A stretch of 39,695 nt of DNA from Bacteroidaceae bacterium (lineage in GTDB: Bacteria; Bacteroidota; Bacteroidia; Bacteroidales; Bacteroidaceae): contig JAGCGS010000050.1 in assembly GCA_017649485.1 (NCBI GenBank), positions 1-39,695 on the forward strand, given 5' to 3'. Below the pieces are notes generated by a model that was not told the DNA's origin, did no database searches, and was given only the letters and a program-made list of their open reading frames with translations. Below, in pieces: positions 23,106 to 31,353 of this stretch. Positions within the stretch are counted from its first letter, which is position 1, and each line of letters begins with the position of its first letter. The position numbers and the translations under genes were made by a program.

Positions 23106-24012
23106 CTTACAAGATGTTTTCCGTAGGGGTGAGATATACGTCAGGCTGATATTTATCAATGTGGCGGTTTTTCTTGCCTTTACACTGTTGCAGGTAGTGC
23201 TGAGGCTTTTCAACGTGAGCATCAGTGATTGGCTGCAATGGCTGGAGATGCCTGCATCCGTGAGTCAGTGGTTGCTACAACCCTGGAGTATCATTACCTA
23301 TATGTTCCTGCATGCCGGTGTGATGCATTTGCTGTTCAATATGCTGTGGCTCTATTGGTTTGGCCAGCTATTCCTGTATTTTTTCTCTGCAAGACACCTT
23401 CGTGGGGTCTATATCTTGGGAGGTATCTGTGGTGCGTTGTTGTATCTGTTGGCATACAATGTATTTCCCTACTTGACTCCTTATACTGACTATACCTACA
23501 TGTTAGGGGCATCTGCTTCTGTGCTGGCTATTGTTTCTGCTGTGGCGTATAGGGAACCCGACTATAGGGTGAATCTCTTGTTGTTGGGTAGTTTGCCACT
23601 GAAATATTTCGCGTTGATAGTGATTGGCATGGATTTGCTCCTTATCACCTCAGACAATGCAGGAGGACATATAGCCCATTTAGGTGGTGCCTTGAGTGGT
23701 TTGCTCTTTGCCTGGCTCTTGGGAAAAGGCACCGACCTCACCCGATTGATTAATCAAGTTATTGACTTCTTCCACCATCCAATGGCGTTTCGTTTCAAGC
23801 CGAGAAAGCCTAAGATGAAAATCAATTATGGTGCAAAAGCAGAGGAATCTGCAGAATCTGCATCAAAGGAGCAAAAAGCTGAAGAACCCAAGCCACAAGA
23901 AACAAGTCATGAGAATCGCGTCAACGAGATTCGTGAGAAAATAAAGCAGTCGGGTTATCAGGGTTTGACTGAAGAAGAGAAACGTGAACTGTTTAACGCA
24001 AGTATTCGTTAA
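23086..24012 (+). CDS. Rhomboid family protease (2) with soluble tail
   Basis: A 308-aa paralogue of the preceding protein with Ser143 in GASASVLA and His195 in GGHIAHLGG, so the dyad is intact although the residues after Ser differ from GASGA. HAGVMHLLFNM (76-86) is the helix-2 motif. After the membrane core (to about residue 225) comes a charged cytoplasmic tail with a low-complexity Ala/Glu/Lys stretch (about 245-275) and a helical end, VNEIREKIKQSGYQGLTEEE, resembling the small C-terminal domain on other Bacteroidetes rhomboids. The ATG lies inside the end of rhomboid 1; the next gene starts 3 nt after its stop. Confidence 0.92.
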   Translation: MATIVRDLQDVFRRGEIYVRLIFINVAVFLAFTLLQVVLRLFNVSISDWLQWLEMPASVSQWLLQPWSIITYMFLHAGVMHLLFNMLWLYWFGQLFLYFFSARHLRGVYILGGICGALLYLLAYNVFPYLTPYTDYTYMLGASASVLAIVSAVAYREPDYRVNLLLLGSLPLKYFALIVIGMDLLLITSDNAGGHIAHLGGALSGLLFAWLLGKGTDLTRLINQVIDFFHHPMAFRFKPRKPKMKINYGAKAEESAESASKEQKAEEPKPQETSHENRVNEIREKIKQSGYQGLTEEEKRELFNASIR

Positions 24013-24015
24013 GAC

Positions 24016-25113
24016 ATGAGAAGCCTGGGCAAAATCCTGTCGTTAGTGGTGTGGGTCATTGTTATACTGGCATCTGCAGGCTTGCTTTTTGCAGCATATA
24101 GTCAGGTGCTGGTACAACCTGTCAGGTTTCCCATACTCTCTTTGGCAGGCTTTGTCTTTACCCCATTGGCGATGTTCAACATACTTCTTGTATTGCTTTT
24201 TTTAGTGCTGCGAAGTTTCAGGTTCATTTGGCTCCCCTTGCTCAGCTTGGTATTGTGCTATTCACAAATCCACGATTGTATTCCCTTCAATTCCCCAGTG
24301 GCAAGTAAACCTGAAGAAAGTCTGAAGATACTTTCTTTCAACACCATGAGTCTGGGCAGAATGGAGAAGAAAAACGGTACCAATGCCGTGTTGGAGTACC
24401 TCAAGGCAAGTGGTGCCGACATCATTTGCTTGCAGGAATATAATGTGAGTACCAACAAGAAATTTGTTACCCAGGCAGATGTAGATAAGGCTTTGGCCGA
24501 CTATCCCTATCGTGCCACCAAACTCGAACAGGGACAGAAAAACATGGCTCATATGGCAATCTTCTCTAAGTTGCCTGTACTCAAGACAGAGCGGGTCAAT
24601 ATGCAGAGAAGCAGCAATGGAGCCATGGCATATCAGCTGAAATGGGGCTTAGATACCCTGCTCTTGGTAAACTGCCATCTGGAGTCTAACAAACTCACCT
24701 CTCAAGACAAGGAACTCTATGAGCAAATGATTGAAAAGCATGAGAAAGAGCAGATGAAGGAGGGCATGAAGGTGTTAGTGAAGAAACTGGCGGAGGCAGC
24801 AGCCATCAGGGCACCTCAGGCAGACTCTATAAACAGTTACTTGGCTCGTCGCCCCTATATATATAAAGTGGTGTGTGGTGATTTCAACGACATACCCCTC
24901 TCTTATACCCATCATGTACTGACACGCCAGTTGCACGATGCCTTTACAGAGTCTGGTAGGGGCTTTGGCGTGTCTTATCACAAAAACAAATTTCTTTTCC
25001 GAATAGACCATTTGCTTGTCAGTGATGCCCTAAAAACGCAAAATTGTGCCGTAGATGCCTCAATTCAGGCCTCAGACCACTATCCAATATGGGCGTATGT
25101 AGAAAAAAATTAA
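24016..25113 (+). CDS. Membrane-anchored endonuclease/exonuclease/phosphatase family protein
   Basis: A 365-aa protein with three N-terminal membrane helices (about residues 7-28, 35-62 and 66-85) and an EEP hydrolase domain (about 100-363). Metal and phosphate motifs are SFNTMS, DIICLQE (catalytic Glu), CGDFND and a terminal SDHYP. The substrate could be nucleic acid, a phospholipid or an inositol phosphate; the sequence does not say. It is the third gene of the rhomboid operon, 3 nt downstream of rhomboid 2. The EEP domain should be cytoplasmic or periplasmic depending on helix count; three helices put it opposite the N-terminus. Confidence 0.9.
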   Translation: MRSLGKILSLVVWVIVILASAGLLFAAYSQVLVQPVRFPILSLAGFVFTPLAMFNILLVLLFLVLRSFRFIWLPLLSLVLCYSQIHDCIPFNSPVASKPEESLKILSFNTMSLGRMEKKNGTNAVLEYLKASGADIICLQEYNVSTNKKFVTQADVDKALADYPYRATKLEQGQKNMAHMAIFSKLPVLKTERVNMQRSSNGAMAYQLKWGLDTLLLVNCHLESNKLTSQDKELYEQMIEKHEKEQMKEGMKVLVKKLAEAAAIRAPQADSINSYLARRPYIYKVVCGDFNDIPLSYTHHVLTRQLHDAFTESGRGFGVSYHKNKFLFRIDHLLVSDALKTQNCAVDASIQASDHYPIWAYVEKN

Positions 25114-25127
25114 ATATTTGGCTTAGT

Positions 25128-25161
25128 TTTGTGGTTAAATGGAAAAAAACAACTAACTTTG
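25128..25161 (+). promoter_or_regulatory. Promoter of secDF
   Basis: TAACTTTG (25154-25161) is a full -7 box. TTTG at 25128-25131 lies 22 nt upstream, a slightly long spacer. The leader is about 50 nt. Confidence 0.6.
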
Positions 25162-25216
25162 CAGCTTCGTAAAGCGGAAAGTAATAAAAAGTATATAAAA
25201 TTAACTCAAAACTAAG

Positions 25217-28180
25217 ATGCAGAACAAAGGATTTGTAAAGATTATTTCTGTCTTGCTGATTTTGGTTTGTCTGTTCTATTTGTCATTCTCTGCCGTTGTG
25301 CGTTACTACGACAATAAGGCTAAGCAGATTGCGAATGGAGATGAGCGTGTAGAGCAGGAGTACCTTGACTCTCTTGCCAATGAGAAGGTTTACTTCGGTA
25401 ACTGGACATTGAAGGATTGTCGCGAGATGGGAATCAGCTTGGGTCTGGACTTGAAGGGTGGTATGAACGTCATCCTCGAAGTGTCTGTTCCCGATGTTAT
25501 CAAGGTCCTGTCTGACAACAAGACCGATGCTGCGTTCAACGAGGCGTTGAGCAATGCCGCTAAGGAGGCTGTCAATAGTCAGGACGATGTTATTACATTA
25601 TTTATTAGAGAGTACCACCGTCTGGCTCCAGGTCAGCCACTTGCCCAGATTTTCGCTACTCAGCAGTTAAAGGACAAGGTTACGCAGAAATCTACCGACC
25701 AAGAGGTAGAGCGTGTGCTGCGTGATGAAGTGAAGGCTGCAGTTGACAACTCATTCAACGTACTCCGTACCCGTATAGACCGCTTTGGTGTGGTTCAGCC
25801 TAACATCCAGACACTCACCGGTAGCTTGGGTCGTATTATGGTGGAGCTGCCAGGTATCAAGGAACCAGCACGTGTTAGAAAGTTGCTGCAGGGTTCTGCT
25901 AACCTGGAGTTCTGGGAGACCTATGAGGCACAGGACATAGCTCCTTACCTGCAGTCTGCCGACGTGAAACTGCACAATATTCTTACTACCGCTGATGCTA
26001 CTGATGACGTAGCCCCTGTTGAGGTTGCTCCTATCAGCGCATCCGACAGCTTGGCGGCTGCTATCCGTGGCGATGTCAATACTGCCGATATGGCTCAGCT
26101 GAAGCGTGAGCATCCGTTGTTGTCTATCCTCCAGGTGTTCTCTGGCCAGGGTAGCATTGTGGCTTATGCCAATGCAAGAGATACTGCTGAAGTGAACCGC
26201 TACTTGGCTATGCCAGAGGTACAGGCAGAGTTGCCAAAGGATCTGCGCCTGAAGTGGGGTGTGGCTCCTACCGATATGGATCCTAAGAAGCAGACATACG
26301 AACTGTATGCCATCAAGTCAACCCAGCGTAACGGCAAGGCTCCGTTGGAAGGTGATGTTGTGGTGGATGCCAGCGATAAGTTCGACCAATATGGCAAGCC
26401 AGCTGTAAACATGAGTATGAACTCTGACGGTTCTCGTCGTTGGGCTCAGCTGACCAAGCAGAACATTGGACGTAGCATCGCTATCGTATTGGATGACTAT
26501 GTGTATTCTGCTCCTCGTGTGAACAGTGAGATTACTGGTGGTAATTCTGAGATTACCGGTAACTTCACTCCAGAGCAGTCAAAGGACTTGGCAAACGTGC
26601 TGAAGTCTGGTAAGATGCCGGCTCCTGCACACATCGTTCAGGAAGATATCGTTGGTCCTTCATTGGGTCAGGCTTCCATCAATGCTGGTATCTTGTCATT
26701 CATCGTGGCACTGATTCTGTTGATGATTTACATGTGTAGCATGTATGGTATCGTTCCAGGTATGATTGCTAACTGTGCGTTGATCATGAACCTGTTCTTT
26801 ACCTTGGGTATTCTGTCATCATTCCAGGCTGCGCTGACTATGTCAGGTATTGCCGGTATGGTGCTGACCTTGGGTATGGCAGTGGATGCCAACGTCCTGA
26901 TTTATGAGCGTACTAAGGAAGAGCTGAGGGGTGGCAAAAGTACTAAGGATGCGCTGGCAGCTGGTTACAAGAATGCTTTCAGTGCGATCTTTGACTCTAA
27001 CGTTACCTCTTTGCTGACAGGTATTATCCTGTTCAACTTCGGTACAGGTCCTATCCGTGGTTTCGCTACCACCTTGATTATTGGTATCTGTATTTCCTTC
27101 TTCACTGCAGTATTCATGACCCGTCTGGTTTATGAGTATTTCATGGGTAAGGACAAGCTGTTGAACCTCACATTCACAACCAATATATCTAAGAACCTGA
27201 TGACCAACGTGCACTTCGACTTTATGGGTCCTCGTAAGCGTTGGCTCACCATTGGTGGTGTGTTATTCATCATCTGCGTTGGCTTTATGGCTATCCGTGG
27301 TTTGAGCCGTAGTATCGACTTCACAGGTGGTCGTAACTTCAATGTGCAGTTTGAAAACGCTGTTGAGCCAGAACAGGTTCGTTCACTCGTAGCAAACAGC
27401 TTTGAAGATGCTAACGTAAGTGTTATCGCTGTGGGTACAGATGGTCGTACCGTTCGTATCAGTACAAACTATCGTATCAATGAGGATGGACAGAATGTGG
27501 ATACTGAGATTGAGAACCGTTTGTACGAGGCAGTGAAGCCATTGCTTACACAGAACATCTCACTTGATACTTTCATCGACCGTGATAACTACACTGGTGG
27601 TAGTATCATCAGCTCTCAGAAGGTGGGTCCAAGTATCGCTGAAGATATCACTTATTCGGCTATCTGGTCAGTCATCCTGGCATTGATTGCCATTGGTATC
27701 TATATCCTCATCCGCTTCTACAACGTGGCATATTCTATTGGTGCTACTGGTGCACTGATTCTTGATACTTCAATTATCTTAGGTGCTTACGCCATGTTCT
27801 GGGGTATTCTGCCATTCTCACTGGAGATTGACCAGACCTTCATCGGTGCTGTGTTGACAGCTATCGGTTACTCTATCAACGATAAGGTGGTTATCTTCGA
27901 CCGTGTTCGTGAGTATACTCAGTTGTATCGTAAGCGTGAGTTGGGTCAGGTATTTAACGATTCTTTGAACTCAACATTGGCTCGTACCATCAACACCTCT
28001 ATCAGTACATTGATTGTGTTGCTGTGTATCTTCATCCTCGGTGGTGAGTCTATCCGCAGCTTCGCTTTTGCTATGATTCTGGGTGTTATCTTCGGTACCA
28101 TGTCTTCTCTCTTCATCGCATCTCCTATCGCTTATCAGATTATCAAGATGACGAAGAAGAACAAGAAAGCAGAAGAGTAA
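25217..28180 (+). CDS. secDF: Protein translocase subunit SecDF (fused)
   Basis: A 987-aa fusion of SecD and SecF that uses proton motive force to pull preproteins through SecYEG. The SecD half has an N-terminal helix, the LGLDLKGGMNVILEV motif (about residues 75-90), a large periplasmic P1 domain (about 130-470) and helices with TLGMAVDANVLIYER. The SecF half starts near residue 670 with SIDFTGGRNFNV and has SINDKVVIFDRVREY. Twelve transmembrane helices are expected. The fused form is usual in Bacteroidetes. It has its own promoter; a large hairpin and tRNA-Arg follow. Confidence 0.97.
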   Translation: MQNKGFVKIISVLLILVCLFYLSFSAVVRYYDNKAKQIANGDERVEQEYLDSLANEKVYFGNWTLKDCREMGISLGLDLKGGMNVILEVSVPDVIKVLSDNKTDAAFNEALSNAAKEAVNSQDDVITLFIREYHRLAPGQPLAQIFATQQLKDKVTQKSTDQEVERVLRDEVKAAVDNSFNVLRTRIDRFGVVQPNIQTLTGSLGRIMVELPGIKEPARVRKLLQGSANLEFWETYEAQDIAPYLQSADVKLHNILTTADATDDVAPVEVAPISASDSLAAAIRGDVNTADMAQLKREHPLLSILQVFSGQGSIVAYANARDTAEVNRYLAMPEVQAELPKDLRLKWGVAPTDMDPKKQTYELYAIKSTQRNGKAPLEGDVVVDASDKFDQYGKPAVNMSMNSDGSRRWAQLTKQNIGRSIAIVLDDYVYSAPRVNSEITGGNSEITGNFTPEQSKDLANVLKSGKMPAPAHIVQEDIVGPSLGQASINAGILSFIVALILLMIYMCSMYGIVPGMIANCALIMNLFFTLGILSSFQAALTMSGIAGMVLTLGMAVDANVLIYERTKEELRGGKSTKDALAAGYKNAFSAIFDSNVTSLLTGIILFNFGTGPIRGFATTLIIGICISFFTAVFMTRLVYEYFMGKDKLLNLTFTTNISKNLMTNVHFDFMGPRKRWLTIGGVLFIICVGFMAIRGLSRSIDFTGGRNFNVQFENAVEPEQVRSLVANSFEDANVSVIAVGTDGRTVRISTNYRINEDGQNVDTEIENRLYEAVKPLLTQNISLDTFIDRDNYTGGSIISSQKVGPSIAEDITYSAIWSVILALIAIGIYILIRFYNVAYSIGATGALILDTSIILGAYAMFWGILPFSLEIDQTFIGAVLTAIGYSINDKVVIFDRVREYTQLYRKRELGQVFNDSLNSTLARTINTSISTLIVLLCIFILGGESIRSFAFAMILGVIFGTMSSLFIASPIAYQIIKMTKKNKKAEE

Positions 28181-28185
28181 TAATT

Positions 28186-28275
28186 AAATTTGACCACTGA
28201 CCATTGCCTTTGACCATTATTTCATGCTTTAATTCGCATGATAATGTTCAATAGTCAATGGTAAATGGTCAATTT
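28186..28275. repeat. Large imperfect hairpin of TGACCATT-type heptamers
   Basis: The arms 28186-28227 and 28236-28275 are reverse complements over about 40 nt with a few mismatches and bulges; the loop is TTTAATTC. The right arm is a 7-bp repeat (AGTCAAT, GGTAAAT, GGTCAAT) and the left arm carries TGACCAC, TGACCAT and GACCATT. It fills the gap between secDF and tRNA-Arg and could act as a terminator or an RNA-processing structure, though no T-run follows. Confidence 0.75.
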
Positions 28276-28281
28276 AAAGTA

Positions 28282-28356
28282 GGTCCTGTAGTTCAATGGA
28301 TAGAATGGAGGTTTCCTAAACCTTAGATCCGAGTTCGATTCTCGGCGGGACTACCA
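28282..28356 (+). tRNA. tRNA-Arg (anticodon CCT)
   Basis: The cloverleaf has acceptor GGTCCTG paired with CGGGACT (two G-U pairs), D-stem GTTC/GAAT, anticodon stem GAGGT/ACCTT with loop TTCCTAA, and T-arm CCGAG-TTCGATT-CTCGG. Discriminator A is followed by an encoded CCA (28354-28356). The anticodon CCT reads AGG. No separate promoter with a TAnnTTTG box is visible, so it may be transcribed with secDF or from an unseen promoter within the hairpin region. Confidence 0.92.
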
Positions 28357-28393
28357 GTTTTCACTTATCAAATACATTTCTAATATTATTTTT

Positions 28394-30241
28394 ATGGCTA
28401 ATGAGATTGAAGTCAAGGAACTCGAACAGGTAGTTGTTCGTTTCTCAGGAGACTCTGGCGACGGTATGCAGCTCGCCGGCAATATCTTCTCAACAGTATC
28501 CGCTACTGTTGGCAATGACATCAGCACTTTCCCTGACTATCCAGCCGACATCCGTGCACCGCAAGGTTCACTGACGGGTGTGTCTGGCTTTCAGGTGCAT
28601 GTGGGTGCTGACAAAGTTTATACTCCGGGTGACCTTTGCGACGTGCTGGTGGCTATGAATGCTGCTGCATTGAAGACCCAGTATAAATTTGCTAAGCCTA
28701 CTGCCTGCATCATCATTGATACAGACGCTTTCAAGGCTACTGATTTGCAAAAAGCCGAATTTAAGACCAACAACCCTATCGAGGAGATGGGTATCAAGCA
28801 AGACGTGATTGCTGCTCCTATCTCTAAACTCGTACAAGAATGCTTGGCTGACAGTGGCATGGATGTGAAGTCTATGATGAAGTGTCGCAATATGTTTGCT
28901 GTTGGTTTGGTTTGCTGGCTGTTCAATCGCGATCTGAAGTTGGCAGAGAACTATATCCGTGAGAAGTTTGCCAAGAAACCTGCTATCGCTGAGGCTAACA
29001 TCAAGGTGATTCATGCGGGTTATGACTACGGTCACAACACCCATTCTTCAGTAGCTCATACCTATCGCATTGAGAGCAAGGTAACAGTTCCTGGCAAATA
29101 TATGGACATTACAGGTAACAAGGCTACTGCATATGGTTTGATGGCAGCAGCCGAGAAAGTGGGTAAAAAGCTTTTCCTTGGCTCTTATCCTATCACTCCT
29201 GCTACTGATATCCTGCATGAGTTGGCTAAACACAAGTCAATGGGAGTTATCACCATGCAGTGTGAAGACGAGATTTCTGGCTGTGCATCTGCAGTGGGTG
29301 CTGCTTTTGCTGGTGCTTTGGCAGTAACCTCTACCTCTGGCCCTGGTGTTTGTTTGAAGTCAGAGGCGATGAACTTGGCTGTTATCACCGAGTTGCCTTT
29401 GGTCTTGGTGGATGTGCAGCGTGGTGGCCCTTCGACTGGCCTGCCTACCAAGTCTGAACAAGCCGATTTGTTGTTGTCTCTGTTTGGTAGAAGCGGTGAG
29501 AGTCCATTGCCTGTCATAGCGGCAACCTCTCCAACCGACTGCTTCGATAAGGCTTATATGGCTTGTAAGATAGCCCTTGAGCACATGACGCCAGTCATTC
29601 TGCTCACTGACGGCTTCATAGCCAACGGTTCATCAGCTTGGAAGCTACCTAAACTGGCTGACTATCCAGCTATCAATCCTCCATACGTTACTCCAGAGAT
29701 GAAAGATAACTATGCGCCTTACTTCCGCAATCCTGAAACGGGTGTGCGCTATTGGGCAACTCCTGGTCAGGAAGGCTATACTCATATCGTGGGTGGTTTG
29801 GAGAAGGACAGTAAGACAGGTGCTATCTCTACCAATCCAGAGAATCACGACTTGATGGTTCGTCTGCGTGCTGAGAAGATTGCCAAGATTGAAGTACCTG
29901 ATGTGGCGGTTGAAGGTTGCGCTGATGATGCCGACTTGCTGATTGTAGGTTTTGGCAGTACATATGGTCACTTGTATTCAGCTATGAAGGAATTGAACCA
30001 AGCTGGCAATAAGGTAGCTCTGGCTCAGTTTAGCTATATCAACCCATTGCCAAAGAATACGGCAGAAGTGTTGAAGCGCTATAAGAAGGTGGTAGTAGCA
30101 GAGCAGAACCTCGGTCAGTTTGCTGGCTATCTTCGCATGAAGATTGACAATTTTGCAACTTATCAATATAATGAAGTGAAAGGTCAGCCTTTCACGGTAA
30201 GTGCATTGGTAGATGCTTTCCAGGAAATAATCAACAAGTAA
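28394..30241 (+). CDS. korA: 2-oxoacid:ferredoxin oxidoreductase, alpha subunit (gamma-alpha fusion)
   Basis: A 615-aa subunit of the ferredoxin-dependent enzyme that interconverts 2-oxoglutarate and succinyl-CoA (the KorA branch). The N-terminal gamma domain (about residues 5-190) has VVRFSGDSGDGMQLAGNIFS. The alpha domain (about 235-610) has SYPITPATDILHELAKH, EDEISGCASAVGAAFAGA and STSGPGVCLKSEAMNLA, then RGGPSTGLPT. It is followed after 20 nt by the beta subunit. In anaerobic Bacteroidales this enzyme usually makes 2-oxoglutarate for glutamate synthesis at the end of the reductive TCA branch. Exact substrate preference is inferred from the family. Confidence 0.94.
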   Translation: MANEIEVKELEQVVVRFSGDSGDGMQLAGNIFSTVSATVGNDISTFPDYPADIRAPQGSLTGVSGFQVHVGADKVYTPGDLCDVLVAMNAAALKTQYKFAKPTACIIIDTDAFKATDLQKAEFKTNNPIEEMGIKQDVIAAPISKLVQECLADSGMDVKSMMKCRNMFAVGLVCWLFNRDLKLAENYIREKFAKKPAIAEANIKVIHAGYDYGHNTHSSVAHTYRIESKVTVPGKYMDITGNKATAYGLMAAAEKVGKKLFLGSYPITPATDILHELAKHKSMGVITMQCEDEISGCASAVGAAFAGALAVTSTSGPGVCLKSEAMNLAVITELPLVLVDVQRGGPSTGLPTKSEQADLLLSLFGRSGESPLPVIAATSPTDCFDKAYMACKIALEHMTPVILLTDGFIANGSSAWKLPKLADYPAINPPYVTPEMKDNYAPYFRNPETGVRYWATPGQEGYTHIVGGLEKDSKTGAISTNPENHDLMVRLRAEKIAKIEVPDVAVEGCADDADLLIVGFGSTYGHLYSAMKELNQAGNKVALAQFSYINPLPKNTAEVLKRYKKVVVAEQNLGQFAGYLRMKIDNFATYQYNEVKGQPFTVSALVDAFQEIINK

Positions 30242-30261
30242 CCCATTAAAGAAGTAAAGAC

Positions 30262-31266
30262 ATGAGCGAACATACAGCAAAAGACTATAAAAAAGGACAA
30301 CCCCGCTGGTGTCCGGGTTGCGGTGACCATTTCTTCCTGGCTTCCTTGCATAAGGCAATGGCAGAACTGGGTGTTGACCCTTGGAATATTGCAGTTATCT
30401 CAGGCATCGGTTGCTCCAGCCGTTTGCCTTACTATATGAATACCTACGCTATGCAGACCATTCACGGCCGTGCGGCAGCTATTGCGTCTGGTGCTAAGGT
30501 GACTAATCCCGACCTTACCGTTTGGCAGGTGTCAGGCGATGGCGATGGCTTGGCTATTGGTGGTAACCACTTTATCCATGCTGTCCGTCGTAATGTTGAC
30601 CTCAATATGATTCTGTTGAACAACCGTATCTATGGTTTGACTAAAGGACAGTATTCACCTACCTCTCCACGTGGTTTCGTGAGCAAGTCATCTCCTTATG
30701 GTACCGTGGAAGATCCATTCCATCCTGCAGAGCTTTGCTTTGGAGCACGTGGCAGGTTCTTTGCACGTGCAGCTGCTGTTGATGCAGCAGGTACCGTGGA
30801 GATACTGAAGGCAGCTGCTAAGCACAAGGGTGCCGCTGTTTGTGAGATTCTGCAGAATTGCATGATTTTCAACAACGGTGTATATGATGCCTTGGCTAAG
30901 AAAGAAGACCGTGCAAAGAATGCTATTTATCTGCAGCATGGCAAGCCTATGCTCTTTGGTGAGAACAACGAGTATGGCTTGATGCAGGAAGGCTTTGGCT
31001 TGAAAGTAGTGAAGTTGGGTGAGAACGGCATCACCGAGAAAGATATTCTGGTGCACGATGCTCACTGCGAAGATAACACAGTGCAACTGAAACTGGCATT
31101 GATGGAGGGCCCTGACTTCCCGGTTGCTTTGGGCGTTATCCGCGATGTTGATGCACCTACCTACAACGATGCTGTGAATGCGCAGGTAGAAGAAATCAAG
31201 GCAAAGAAGAATTATCATAACTTCGAGGAACTGTTGTTGACCAACGACACTTGGGAAGTGAAGTAA
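30262..31266 (+). CDS. korB: 2-oxoacid:ferredoxin oxidoreductase, beta subunit
   Basis: A 334-aa thiamine-diphosphate-binding subunit. RWCPGCGDHFFL near the N-terminus and GIGCSSRLPYY supply cysteines for the Fe-S cluster. The ThDP motif is SGDGDGLAIGGNHFIHA...NLNMILLNN (about residues 92-118). The NRIYGLTKGQYSPTS stretch that lines the CoA side follows. It partners KorA encoded 20 nt upstream and ends at a strong intrinsic terminator. Confidence 0.95.
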   Translation: MSEHTAKDYKKGQPRWCPGCGDHFFLASLHKAMAELGVDPWNIAVISGIGCSSRLPYYMNTYAMQTIHGRAAAIASGAKVTNPDLTVWQVSGDGDGLAIGGNHFIHAVRRNVDLNMILLNNRIYGLTKGQYSPTSPRGFVSKSSPYGTVEDPFHPAELCFGARGRFFARAAAVDAAGTVEILKAAAKHKGAAVCEILQNCMIFNNGVYDALAKKEDRAKNAIYLQHGKPMLFGENNEYGLMQEGFGLKVVKLGENGITEKDILVHDAHCEDNTVQLKLALMEGPDFPVALGVIRDVDAPTYNDAVNAQVEEIKAKKNYHNFEELLLTNDTWEVK

Positions 31267-31288
31267 TTCTTGATTAGATAATAAAAAT

Positions 31289-31326
31289 AAACGGCAGACC
31301 TTTCCCAAAGACCTGCCGTTTTTTTG
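31289..31326 (+). terminator. Terminator of the korAB operon
   Basis: The 8-9 bp stem AACGGCAG/CTGCCGTT, with an inner CTTT/AAAG pairing in the loop, is followed by a run of eight T. It lies 23 nt after the korB stop. Confidence 0.92.
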
Positions 31327-31353
31327 TTCAACAAAATAACCTTAAAACCATTT

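Noticed and set aside
28186-28275. Insertion sequence or MITE with target-site duplication
   Set aside because: The arms are imperfect heptamer runs, and I see no clear direct duplication at the ends.
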